Shown here in pieces: positions 14,269 through 21,309 of a stretch of 36,081 nt of DNA. The translations under genes and the position numbers were made by a program. How positions within the stretch are numbered: position 1 is the stretch's first letter; every line of letters starts with the position of its first letter. Below the pieces are notes generated by a model. The model was not told the origin of the DNA. It saw only the letters and a program-made list of their open reading frames with translations, and did no database searches. This DNA comes from Oscillospiraceae bacterium (GTDB lineage: Bacteria; Bacillota; Clostridia; UBA1381; UBA9506), in NCBI GenBank assembly GCA_015068905.1, contig SVJQ01000015.1, positions 1 through 36,081 on the forward strand, written 5' to 3'.

Positions 14269-15231
14269 TTAAATAAATTTCATCACTAATTGAAACAACG
14301 CATACATAATGGGAATGGAAACCACACACAAAGTGTGGCTGATGAGAGCCATACCGGCGCCGGTTTTCGGGTCACCGCCAAAGGCGGCGGGGTAGACAAC
14401 TGTATTCATACCCAAAGGCGTTGCAAAGGCAAAGAGAGCATAGACCAAAACATTTTCCCGTGCGCCAAAGGCGTATAAAACCAACATGATCACAGCCGGC
14501 AAAATAAAGAGGCGGAGCAGGGTGGCGATGTATACCCTGACATTTGATAACAGGCTTTTAAAGGGATAGCTTGCAATCACAAAGCCACAAAGAATCATAG
14601 CAATAGGTCCCATACAGTTTTTTAATGAGTCAACAGTATTAACCGCAAAGGCCGGCAGTTTCTGCCCGATGCCGGTCAGCCCCAGTATGGCGCCGATAAA
14701 CAGAGTTACCAGAGGGACATTTAGAATTTGTTTAAAAATGCTTCCCCTGCGGTGCTCTTTAGGTGTTAAAATGGTAATGCCCCAAAGATAGGTTACAAAA
14801 GAAAGGGGCAATGTAAACAAAAGATACTTATATAAAAATTCGTCACCGCCCAAAATCATCGGCACAATGGCGTTACCCACAAAGCCGTAGTTACCAAAGG
14901 TAAGAGCATAGCGGTAGATATTTCTTTTATAATCGTCCTTCACGCGAAAGGCATAAGAAAGACAGATAGCGATGATGACGGCAAGGGTAATTGCCAGACA
15001 GGCATACAGCACAATGGGTGCATTTTCGCTCAAAGAGGCAGGGGTGCAATACTGGGTAAAGGTTGCAAAGCTGACCGCCGGAACTAAAAGATAGGTTTCA
15101 AGGCGGGAGAGAACCGTGCCGGCATTCTCCGGCAGAATGTTATATTTTTTTAAAATAAAGCCCAGCAATAAGCATAGAAACAGCATCAGTAGCGGGTCAA
15201 GTGTTGCAATAAAGGTCTGTAGCACAATCAT
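14269..15231 (-). CDS. AEC (auxin efflux carrier) family transporter
   Basis: About 320 residues with ten predicted membrane helices in two five-helix halves. Conserved features include LPENAGTVLSRLETYLLVPAVSFATF near the N-terminus, the broken-helix stretch TFGNYGFVGNAIVP, and ATPLGMNTVVYPAAFGGDPKTGAGMALISHTLCVVSIP near the C-terminus. Bacterial members include malate/malonate carriers (MleP, MdcF type), which suits the dicarboxylate genes around it. The substrate is still an inference. The start is ATG 15231, or ATG 15234 / GTG 15225. The RBS AAAGG lies directly upstream of the ATG pair, which makes the GTG, 9 bases away, a real alternative. A longer reading to 15279 has no support. Confidence 0.85.
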   Translation of the reverse strand: MIVLQTFIATLDPLLMLFLCLLLGFILKKYNILPENAGTVLSRLETYLLVPAVSFATFTQYCTPASLSENAPIVLYACLAITLAVIIAICLSYAFRVKDDYKRNIYRYALTFGNYGFVGNAIVPMILGGDEFLYKYLLFTLPLSFVTYLWGITILTPKEHRRGSIFKQILNVPLVTLFIGAILGLTGIGQKLPAFAVNTVDSLKNCMGPIAMILCGFVIASYPFKSLLSNVRVYIATLLRLFILPAVIMLVLYAFGARENVLVYALFAFATPLGMNTVVYPAAFGGDPKTGAGMALISHTLCVVSIPIMYALFQLVMKFI

Positions 15232-15333
15232 CATCCTTTCAATACAAAAAAGTATATCACAAAGTGGCGGTAAAAACAAGAGGCTGTCGCATTATGATAG
15301 TCTCTTGCAGGGAAGGGTCTTTGTATTTTTACA

Positions 15334-15362
15334 AAAAAAACGGGCGGGATAGAATCCCGCCC
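15334..15362 (-). terminator. Minus-strand terminator, GC-rich
   Basis: GGGCGGGAT (15342-15350) and ATCCCGCCC (15354-15362) form a 9-bp stem. Reading the minus strand, the hairpin is followed by eight T (the A run at 15333-15340). It would stop transcripts from the minus-strand gene at 15839-16621. The same GC-rich stem type is common as a repeat in gut Firmicutes. Confidence 0.65.
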
Positions 15363-15412
15363 CTACAATGTGCATCCTTTGCCATTCCAAAAAATGTACC
15401 CCTAAATTTTTC

Positions 15413-15441
15413 TTGCAAAATAAGGAAGTCTGTGATATACT
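15413..15441 (+). promoter_or_regulatory. Promoter of the candidate small RNA
   Basis: TTGCAA (15413-15418) and TATACT (15436-15441), 17-bp spacer. The predicted start (about 15448) is the first base of a 14-bp closing stem. Confidence 0.6.
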
Positions 15442-15447
15442 GAAGAT

Positions 15448-15612
15448 GTCAAACAAAATCTTAATATTAGTTTAACTAGGCATGTGTTTTTTTGTCTATT
15501 GGCAAAAATACAGGCTCTATTCTTGCATGCTTTTTTAAACTATGTATAGATTTTGTTTGACGACAGCGGAGCCTCGTATTTTTCATGCGTCGGCTCCTGC
15601 CGGCGCATTTTT
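15448..15612 (+). ncRNA. Candidate structured small RNA, about 165 nt
   Basis: The 5' arm GTCAAACAAAATCT (15448-15461) pairs perfectly with AGATTTTGTTTGAC (15548-15561). Inside, TAGTTTAA (15468-15475) pairs with TTAAACTA (15535-15542). An apical hairpin forms between the T-rich segment at about 15484-15494 and CAAAAATACA. The 3' end is a terminator: ATGCGTCGGC (15585-15594), loop TCCT, GCCGGCGCAT (15599-15608), then T to 15612. A long rod with internal bubbles, own promoter and terminator resembles 6S RNA in outline, but I could not match 6S sequence motifs. No convincing reading frame covers it. Confidence 0.5.
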
Positions 15613-15648
15613 AATGTGCCGGATGCATGGATCCTGTCGCCAAACAAG

Positions 15649-15676
15649 AAAAGGACGGTTAAAAACCGTCCTTTTT
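15649..15676 (+). terminator. Second strong terminator downstream of the small RNA
   Basis: AAAAGGACGGTT (15649-15660), loop AAA, AACCGTCCTTTTT (15664-15676). Confidence 0.85.
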
Positions 15677-15725
15677 GTTTATCCGTGCTTTGCACGTTCT
15701 GTGCCTTTTGTTTTTTTTGAGGTGA

Positions 15726-15808
15726 TGGACGCAAAAGAGCGCAGATTGGACAAACCGAATCCCGAAGCTGTACATAGGGTACAGCGAGTGGTGAGGGTTG
15801 TTCAAAGC
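15726..15808 (+). repeat. Dispersed stem-loop repeat, copy B
   Basis: It matches copy A (6256-6349, opposite strand) from TGGACG to TTGTTCAAAGC, lacking about 11 bases in one loop. The inner hairpin is GCTGTAC/GTACAGC against GCTGTGC/GCACAGC in copy A, a compensatory pair change. A direct repeat CGTTCTGTGCCTTTTG lies on both sides (15695-15710 and 15813-15828). Confidence 0.7.
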
Positions 15809-15838
15809 TATGCGTTCTGTGCCTTTTGCTACATCACA

Positions 15839-16621
15839 TTAGATTTCCTCATCCCCATGCTCATTCATCCAGCGGATGGCAGCGTCATAAGCTTCGTAGT
15901 CAAGGTCTGCCATGGTGTTGGTGTGCAGCACAACGCCCTCGGCTTCCCCGGCTAAAATCTTTTCACGGTACCAGTCAAGCTGCCAGGGAACAGCCTCGCC
16001 CGTTGCCTGCTTGCGCTCGCCAAAGTTATATAAATAACAGCCAAACATACGGCGGTTACCCGGGGTCAGCTTTTTAAAGATTTCAAACTTTTCAGGAATC
16101 AGCGGCACGTCACGCTCGCACCATGTCCACATAATAATGCCGTCAAAGGGCTCAATATAGCGCATAAAGTCCTGGTCCTTTTCAGGGTCGATGCCAAATT
16201 CCTGAGTATAGAGCACCATCCACATATCAAGAGGACGAACCTCATTGTTGTGCAGGCGTTCTCTGATTTTCCAAAGATTTTCAACGGGCATCTTCTTGTA
16301 AACATCCCCACGCTGAAAATCGTCTAAAACCACACAGCCGATGTTGGAAAAGTCTTTTGCTTCTTCAATATAGGGTTCAATGAGCTCGGGGTTAAAGCCG
16401 GCATCATAGCACTCCCAGCCAACCTGACGGAGGGTGGTGAAGGATTTGTTATACTGGCGGTGGTCAACATCCCAGCCAACCGGCACCATAAAGGTGTTGC
16501 GAACACCTAAGTACAAACAACCCTCCATAGGGGTCATACGGGATTCTTTATTGTTGCCGTATTCAAAGTTATACCGTCCTTCGGGGTGTCCCCAAAGCCA
16601 GAATTTGTCGCGCAGTTTCAT
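15839..16621 (-). CDS. Unrecognised cytosolic protein, possibly a TIM-barrel-like fold
   Basis: 260 residues from ATG 16621, which has AAGGAGG 7-8 bases upstream; an extension to 16648 lacks support. I do not recognise the family. The sequence is rich in Trp, Tyr and acidic residues. Its alternating pattern (VVLDDFQRGD, MWMVLYTQEFG, FDGIIMWTWCERD, MFGCYLYNFGERKQ, GVVLHTNTMADLD) looks like successive beta-strands carrying acidic or aromatic residues at their ends, as in glycosidase-like barrels. It starts GHPEGRYNFEYGNNKESRMTP. No signal peptide and no membrane helix. It is divergent from the Dus gene and has no operon partners. No function is claimed. Confidence 0.7.
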   Translation of the reverse strand: MKLRDKFWLWGHPEGRYNFEYGNNKESRMTPMEGCLYLGVRNTFMVPVGWDVDHRQYNKSFTTLRQVGWECYDAGFNPELIEPYIEEAKDFSNIGCVVLDDFQRGDVYKKMPVENLWKIRERLHNNEVRPLDMWMVLYTQEFGIDPEKDQDFMRYIEPFDGIIMWTWCERDVPLIPEKFEIFKKLTPGNRRMFGCYLYNFGERKQATGEAVPWQLDWYREKILAGEAEGVVLHTNTMADLDYEAYDAAIRWMNEHGDEEI

Positions 16622-16741
16622 AATTCTCCTCCTTAAATAACTTGTCAAACTAATTTTTTCATGATACTATAATTGTATCGGTTTATCACCCAAAAAACAA
16701 GAGAGCTTTGCAGAAAAATATGTATTTTAAGGTACGATGCT

Positions 16742-17659
16742 ATGAATTTATACTTCGCGCCCCTAGAGGGCATTACCACTAATGTTTACAGAACCACCCA
16801 CGCAGCTGTTTTTGGCAGCTGCGACAGATATTTTGCGCCCTTTATTACCCCTAGCGACAATGAAAGGGTCAGCCGCAAGGGGCTTCGGGATGTTGTGCCG
16901 GAGAAAAATGAGGGCACAACCCTGACCGTGCAGGCTTTAACCAGCCGTTCAGACTCGTTTTTAAAGTTTGCAAGAAAGGTTAAAGCCCTTGGCTATCGTG
17001 AAATTAACATTAATTTAGGCTGCCCCTTTCCCCGTGTGGTGCAAAAGGGGCGCGGCGCCGGTATGCTGCAGGACGCAGAGGCACTGGACCGGTTTTTAGA
17101 CGGCATTTTTTCTTCTACAGACATTTCGGTATCCATTAAAACCCGCACAGGCTTTTACAGCGGCGAAGAAATGGCGCGACTGATGGAGGTTTATAATGAG
17201 TATCCCATTAGGGAGCTCACCATTCACCCCAGAGCCAGAGAAGAGTTTTACAAAGGCACACCGGATATGGTGGCATTTTCTTTGGCATATAACTGTGCAA
17301 AAATGCCGGTTTGCTATAACGGTGATATAGAAATGGCTCAGGACTTTGCAGATATTTGTAAATCCTACCCCGACCTTTCGGGGATTATGATTGGCAGGGG
17401 GGCGATTACAAATCCTGCCATCTTCAGAGAAATTCGTGGTGGTGCACCCCTTTCGCTGTCCGAGCTGGTGACTTTTTCTGAAACCTTGATGAAGAATTAT
17501 TATGCCGCTTTGGGGTCAGAGGTCTTTACTCTGCAAAAGCTGAAAGAGGTGTGGGGATATATGGCAAAAAATGTGCAAAATGAAACTAAAATTTTAAAAG
17601 GAATCAAAAAGGCATCTTCTATGGAAGCTCTTTCGTTTATGGTAAAACAGATAAAATAA
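16742..17659 (+). CDS. tRNA-dihydrouridine synthase (Dus family)
   Basis: 305 residues from ATG 16742, with AAGG 9 bases upstream; upstream in-frame codons to 16673 overlap the promoter. It is an FMN-dependent barrel enzyme that reduces uridine in tRNA D-loops. Visible motifs: MNLYFAPLEGITTNVYR at the N-terminus, INLGCPFPRVVQKGRGAGML with the catalytic Cys, SVSIKTRTGF, LTIHPRAREEFYKG, CYNGDI and GIMIGRGAITNPAIFREI for FMN phosphate binding. The helical C-terminal domain is present. The Dus subclass (A/B/C) cannot be set by eye. It is monocistronic, divergent from the unknown gene. Confidence 0.92.
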   Translation: MNLYFAPLEGITTNVYRTTHAAVFGSCDRYFAPFITPSDNERVSRKGLRDVVPEKNEGTTLTVQALTSRSDSFLKFARKVKALGYREININLGCPFPRVVQKGRGAGMLQDAEALDRFLDGIFSSTDISVSIKTRTGFYSGEEMARLMEVYNEYPIRELTIHPRAREEFYKGTPDMVAFSLAYNCAKMPVCYNGDIEMAQDFADICKSYPDLSGIMIGRGAITNPAIFREIRGGAPLSLSELVTFSETLMKNYYAALGSEVFTLQKLKEVWGYMAKNVQNETKILKGIKKASSMEALSFMVKQIK

Positions 17660-17704
17660 AGCAGGATTTTACAACAAAACCTTGATTTTACGGCAATTTT
17701 GCGA

Positions 17705-17733
17705 TTGACAAAAACAAATACTTGTGCTAAAAT
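17705..17733 (+). promoter_or_regulatory. Promoter of nfnAB
   Basis: A perfect TTGACA (17705-17710) and TAAAAT (17728-17733) with a 17-bp spacer. The leader to the ATG at 17796 is about 55 bases and carries AGAAGGGAGAA. Confidence 0.75.
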
Positions 17734-17795
17734 GTATACTGCGAGTTTGTTTTTTTAAAAAATAGGATTTTGAAATTAGAAGGGAGAAAAATTTT

Positions 17796-18656
17796 ATGTA
17801 CAAGATTGTACGTAAAAGGATTTTGAATCCCACAGTTACACAAATGGAAATTGAAGCTCCCCTGGTTGCCAAAAAGGCAAAGCCGGGGCAGTTTATTATT
17901 TTGCGCGTTGATTCTGAAGGTGAGCGCATCCCCTTAACCGTTGCCGGCACAAACCCTGATGAGGGCACGGTTAAGATTATTTTTCAGGTTGTGGGCGGAA
18001 CCACCGAAAGGCTGAACCATAAAGAAGTGGGGGATTCTATCTCTGATTTTGTTGGCCCCTTAGGTCGTGCAACCCATACGGAGGGCATTCAAAAGGTTTG
18101 CATCGTTGGCGGCGGCGTTGGCTGCGCCATTGCAATGCCTGTTGCGCAAGAGTTTCACCGTCTGGGGGCTGAGGTCACCAGCATCATCGGTTTTCGTGAC
18201 AAAAATCTTGTAATTTTAGAAGATGAATTTAAGGCTTGTTCAGATACTTTGGTTTTAATGACAGATGACGGCTCCTATGGCAGAGAAGGGAATGTAACCA
18301 TTCCTTTAAAAGAAATGCTTGAAGCCGGCAAAGAATTTGATATGATTATTACCATCGGTCCGCTGATTATGATGAAGTTTGTAACCCTTACGGCAAAGCC
18401 CTTCGGCGTGCCGGTAACGGCGTCTATGAACCCTATTATGATTGACGGTACAGGCATGTGTGGCGGTTGCCGCCTGACCTTACATAAAAACGGCGAAAAG
18501 GTTACCAAGTTTGCCTGCGTTGACGGACCGGAATTTAACGCATACGAAATTGATTTTGATGAGGCAATGTCCCGTGGCAGAATGTATGCTGATTTTGAGC
18601 GACACGCCCATACAGAATCCTGTAATTTGTTTAAAAAAGAGCAAGGGGGCGCTTAG
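17796..18656 (+). CDS. nfnA: NfnA: NADH-dependent reduced ferredoxin:NADP+ oxidoreductase small subunit
   Basis: 286 residues. It is a ferredoxin-NADP reductase-like flavoprotein with an FAD domain (1-95), an NAD domain starting VCIVGGGVGCAIAM (about 101-114) and a C-terminal [2Fe-2S] site. The NfnA signature DGTGMCGGCR...FACVDGPEF is present, with Asp217, Cys222, Cys225 and Cys241. Together with NfnB it forms a soluble electron-bifurcating complex that couples NADPH with NAD+ and ferredoxin. nfnB starts 2 bases after the stop. The same family also contains sulfide dehydrogenase and PyrK. The pairing with a GltA-type large subunit supports Nfn. Confidence 0.92.
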   Translation: MYKIVRKRILNPTVTQMEIEAPLVAKKAKPGQFIILRVDSEGERIPLTVAGTNPDEGTVKIIFQVVGGTTERLNHKEVGDSISDFVGPLGRATHTEGIQKVCIVGGGVGCAIAMPVAQEFHRLGAEVTSIIGFRDKNLVILEDEFKACSDTLVLMTDDGSYGREGNVTIPLKEMLEAGKEFDMIITIGPLIMMKFVTLTAKPFGVPVTASMNPIMIDGTGMCGGCRLTLHKNGEKVTKFACVDGPEFNAYEIDFDEAMSRGRMYADFERHAHTESCNLFKKEQGGA

Positions 18657-18658
18657 CA

Positions 18659-20062
18659 ATGGCACTGAATCCTAAAAAATGCGAAATGCCGACGCAGCTT
18701 CCCTCTGTTCGTGCTAAAAATTTTGATGAGGTTGCCCTTGGCTATACGGTTCAGATGGCAATGGGCGAGGCAGAGCGGTGCCTTGACTGCAAAAACAAGC
18801 CCTGTGTTGCCGGTTGCCCCGTTAATATTGATATTCCTGACTTTATTTCTTATATAAAAAAAGGTGAGTTCGAGGAAGCGTATCAGTCAATCTTAAAATC
18901 ATCCTCCCTGCCGGCGGTTTGCGGCAGAGTTTGCCCGCAGGAAAGCCAGTGTGAACAAAAATGCACTATGGGCATTAAGTTTGAGCCGGTGGGCATTGGG
19001 CGCTTAGAGCGGTTTGTGGCAGACTGGCACAATGAAAACATAACCGAAAAGCCTGCCCGTCCCCGGTCAAACGGTCACAGAGTTGCTGTTGTGGGTTCCG
19101 GCCCGTCGGGTCTGACCTGTGCCGGCGATCTGGCGAAAAAAGGGTATGAGGTAACGGTGTATGAAGCCTTGCACACAGCCGGCGGCGTATTGGTTTACGG
19201 CATTCCTGAATTCCGTCTGCCTAAGGCTATTGTGGCAAAAGAGGTTGACACCTTAAAAGCCTTGGGCGTTACCATTGAAACAAATGTTGTTATTGGCAAA
19301 ACCCTGACCATTGATGAACTGTTTGACATGGGCTATGAGGCGGTGTTCATCGGCTCGGGGGCAGGTCTCCCCAGCTTTATGAATATTCCCGGTGAGTCCT
19401 TAAAGGGTGTCTATTCAGCCAATGAGTTTTTAACCAGAAGCAACCTGATGAAAGCTTATCGCACCGACAGCCAGACCCCCATTATGCGTGGTGGCAAGGT
19501 GGCGGTCGTGGGTGGCGGCAACGTGGCGATGGATGCGGCAAGAACGGCGCTTCGCTTAGGTGCTGAAAAGGTTTATATTGTGTACCGACGGTCTGAAGAG
19601 GAGTTGCCTGCCCGTGCTGAAGAGGTTGAGCATGCAAAAGAAGAGGGCATTGAGTTCCACCTGCTCAGAAACCCGGTTGAAATTTTAGGCTATCAGAATC
19701 CGGATGACCCCAAAGACCCGAAAAACGGTTTTGTTTCGGCAATCCGCTGCATAAAAATGGAGTTAGGTGAGCCGGATGAAAAGGGCAGAAGAAAGCCTGT
19801 TCCCATTGCCGGCTCAGAGTATGACATTCCCGCCGGTACGGTGATTATGTCAATCGGTACCTCGCCCAATCCTTTAATTAAGGATACAACAGAGGGCCTT
19901 ACCGTGAATGCCCGGGGCGGCATTGTCGTCACGGAAGAGGGGTTAACCTCAAGAGAAGGCGTATATGCCGGCGGCGACGCGGTGACGGGTGCTGCCACAG
20001 TTATTTCGGCTATGGGTGCCGGAAAGGTTGCGGCAAAGGCCATTGATAAATATTTAAGCTAA
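18659..20062 (+). CDS. nfnB: NfnB: NADPH-dependent bifurcating subunit (glutamate synthase small-subunit-like)
   Basis: 467 residues. The N-terminal helical domain binds two [4Fe-4S] clusters (Cys41, 44, 49, 53 and Cys88, 92, 98, 102). It is followed by two nucleotide-binding domains: FAD at VAVVGSGPSGLTCAG (about 142-156) and NADP at VAVVGGGNVAMDAAR (about 280-294). The C-terminus closes with GVYAGGDAVTGAATVISAMGAGK, the FAD-contacting stretch. In Nfn this subunit carries the bifurcating FAD. RBS AAGGGGG lies in the end of nfnA, so translation is coupled. The length is typical. A role as glutamate synthase beta is less likely because no gltB-type large subunit is adjacent. Confidence 0.92.
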   Translation: MALNPKKCEMPTQLPSVRAKNFDEVALGYTVQMAMGEAERCLDCKNKPCVAGCPVNIDIPDFISYIKKGEFEEAYQSILKSSSLPAVCGRVCPQESQCEQKCTMGIKFEPVGIGRLERFVADWHNENITEKPARPRSNGHRVAVVGSGPSGLTCAGDLAKKGYEVTVYEALHTAGGVLVYGIPEFRLPKAIVAKEVDTLKALGVTIETNVVIGKTLTIDELFDMGYEAVFIGSGAGLPSFMNIPGESLKGVYSANEFLTRSNLMKAYRTDSQTPIMRGGKVAVVGGGNVAMDAARTALRLGAEKVYIVYRRSEEELPARAEEVEHAKEEGIEFHLLRNPVEILGYQNPDDPKDPKNGFVSAIRCIKMELGEPDEKGRRKPVPIAGSEYDIPAGTVIMSIGTSPNPLIKDTTEGLTVNARGGIVVTEEGLTSREGVYAGGDAVTGAATVISAMGAGKVAAKAIDKYLS

Positions 20063-20073
20063 AAAAGAAGACG

Positions 20074-20128
20074 CCCTGCAGAAAAAATTTCTGTAGGGTA
20101 CCCTCTCCAAAATTAATTATGGAGAGGT
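20074..20128 (+). terminator. Two hairpins after nfnAB
   Basis: CCCTGCAGAAA pairs with TTTCTGTAGGG (about 20076-20100, one wobble). CCTCTCCA (20102-20109) pairs with TGGAGAGG (20120-20127), followed by TTT. Together they form a likely terminator region for nfnAB. Confidence 0.55.
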
Positions 20129-20138
20129 TTAAAAAAGA

Positions 20139-20156
20139 TTGTTAAAAAAATATCAA
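20139..20156. promoter_or_regulatory. Rex-like operator
   Basis: TTGTTAAAAAAATATCAA (20139-20156) fits the Clostridia Rex box TTGTTAA-N4-TTAACAA in all 7 left bases and 5 of 7 right bases. It lies immediately upstream of the -35 box of the dehydrogenase promoter. Rex is the NADH/NAD+ sensor that represses fermentative dehydrogenase genes. Confidence 0.5.
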
Positions 20157-20162
20157 GAACTA

Positions 20163-20191
20163 TTGATTTTAGTGTCGAAATATGCTATGAT
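20163..20191 (+). promoter_or_regulatory. Promoter of the dehydrogenase-fumarase-Hdr/Flx-Frd unit
   Basis: TTGATT (20163-20168) and TATGAT (20186-20191), 17-bp spacer, with a leader of about 65 bases and RBS AAAGGAAG before ATG 20263. I found no equally good promoter before fumC. Confidence 0.6.
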
Positions 20192-20262
20192 GTATCATGT
20201 ATACAAATAGTTCCTGATATTTTACAGAAATGCTGACTAAATAGCGTGAAAGGAAGAAAATC

Positions 20263-21219
20263 ATGAACAAAATTACTATTATCGGTACAGGTAGCGTAGG
20301 TTCCACCGTTGCGTACACATTAACGGTTATGGGGCTTGCCTCAGAAATTGTGTTAATTGACGTCAACAACGAAAAGGCAGTCGGCGAGGCTATGGATATT
20401 CGTCAGGGTACGCCCTTTTGTTCTTCTGTCTCCATTTACGCAGGTTCTTATCAGGATGCTGTTGGTTCAAACATTGTTATTTTAACCTCCGGTGTTGCCA
20501 GAAAGCCCGGTCAGTCACGACTGGATCTGGCGCAGACAAATGTTGATATTACCAAAAAAATTATTCCTGAGATTGTGCGCTATGCGCCCGAGGCGATTTA
20601 TTTAATCGTCAGCAATCCGGTTGATATTTTAACCTATACCTTTGTGAAGCACTCGGGCCTGCCTGAAAATCAGATTATCGGTTCAGGTACAATTTTAGAC
20701 ACCTCCCGTCTCCGGGCAAGATTGTCAGAATATTATGCCATCAACCAGCAAAACGTTCATGCCTATGTTATGGGTGAACACGGTGATTCTTCTTTCGTTC
20801 CCTGGTCTATTGCCAACATTTCAAACATCCCCATTTTAGGCGGTAGTGCCTCTTTGATTTTAAGCGGCAACAATTCAGGGGTTCAGTGGCCTGAAATTGA
20901 TTATAAAGAGGTTGAAAATTACGTTAAAAAGTCCGGCGGCAGGGTTATTGAACGAAAAGGCGCAACCTATTATGCGGTTTCGGTTTCAGTTTGCCATATC
21001 TGCCGGTGTATCTTAGGCGGCATTAACACAACCATGACGGTTTCTACCATGCTTCATGGTGAATACGGTATTGATGATGTTTGCCTGAGTCTTTTGAATA
21101 TTATTGATGACAGAGGAGCAACAGGCAAGATGTTACTCCCCTTAAATGATGATGAAATTAAAGCCCTGCACCACAGTGCAGATACCTTGAAAAATCTGAT
21201 TAAGCAGATGGAAATTTAA
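20263..21219 (+). CDS. L-lactate/malate dehydrogenase family protein with malate-type Arg
   Basis: 318 residues. NAD fold GTGSVGSTVAY with Asp33 (NAD rather than NADP). The catalytic set is Asp146, Arg149 and His173 (GEHGDS), with the second substrate Arg86. Overall it looks like lactate dehydrogenase: GEHGDSSFVPWS and GATYYAV (Thr235) are LDH features. However, the specificity-loop residue that is Gln102 in LDH is Arg80 here (GVARKPGQSRLDL). Arg at this place is the classic malate-dehydrogenase determinant. With fumarase next downstream, oxaloacetate -> malate is a plausible reaction. A database search by overall similarity would probably call it Ldh. Specificity is open. Confidence 0.85.
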   Translation: MNKITIIGTGSVGSTVAYTLTVMGLASEIVLIDVNNEKAVGEAMDIRQGTPFCSSVSIYAGSYQDAVGSNIVILTSGVARKPGQSRLDLAQTNVDITKKIIPEIVRYAPEAIYLIVSNPVDILTYTFVKHSGLPENQIIGSGTILDTSRLRARLSEYYAINQQNVHAYVMGEHGDSSFVPWSIANISNIPILGGSASLILSGNNSGVQWPEIDYKEVENYVKKSGGRVIERKGATYYAVSVSVCHICRCILGGINTTMTVSTMLHGEYGIDDVCLSLLNIIDDRGATGKMLLPLNDDEIKALHHSADTLKNLIKQMEI

Positions 21220-21231
21220 TATTGTCTTTTC

Positions 21232-21262
21232 TTTAAACCCCTTCTTTTTGCAGGGGTTTAAA
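21232..21262 (+). terminator. Intercistronic hairpin between dehydrogenase and fumarase
   Basis: TTTAAACCCC (21232-21241) pairs with GGGGTTTAAA (21253-21262). No real T tract follows, so partial termination or an mRNA-end stabiliser are both possible. The fumarase has no obvious promoter of its own. Confidence 0.5.
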
Positions 21263-21309
21263 CTCATTTTATTGGTAAGTAAAATTTTGGAATGTGAGGG
21301 TGCATAATA

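Larger units (their letters stand above)
15232..15838. other. 600-bp non-coding region
   Basis: No gene is supported. It holds a minus-strand terminator (15334-15362), a probable small RNA with promoter and terminator (15413-15612), a second strong terminator (15649-15676) and dispersed repeat copy B (15726-15808), bracketed by a 16-bp direct repeat. Confidence 0.7.

Noticed and set aside
15448-15612. Firm call of 6S RNA (ssrS)
   Set aside because: Shape and size are similar, but the conserved central-bubble sequence could not be identified by eye.
15542-15955. A 137-codon open frame on the plus strand through the small RNA and repeat region
   Set aside because: It runs through two terminators and the 3' arm of the RNA, lacks a ribosome binding site, and its product has no protein-like pattern.
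18659-20062. Glutamate synthase small subunit
   Set aside because: The adjacent FAD/NAD subunit with the DGTGMCGGC signature and the lack of a large GltB-type gene point to NfnAB.
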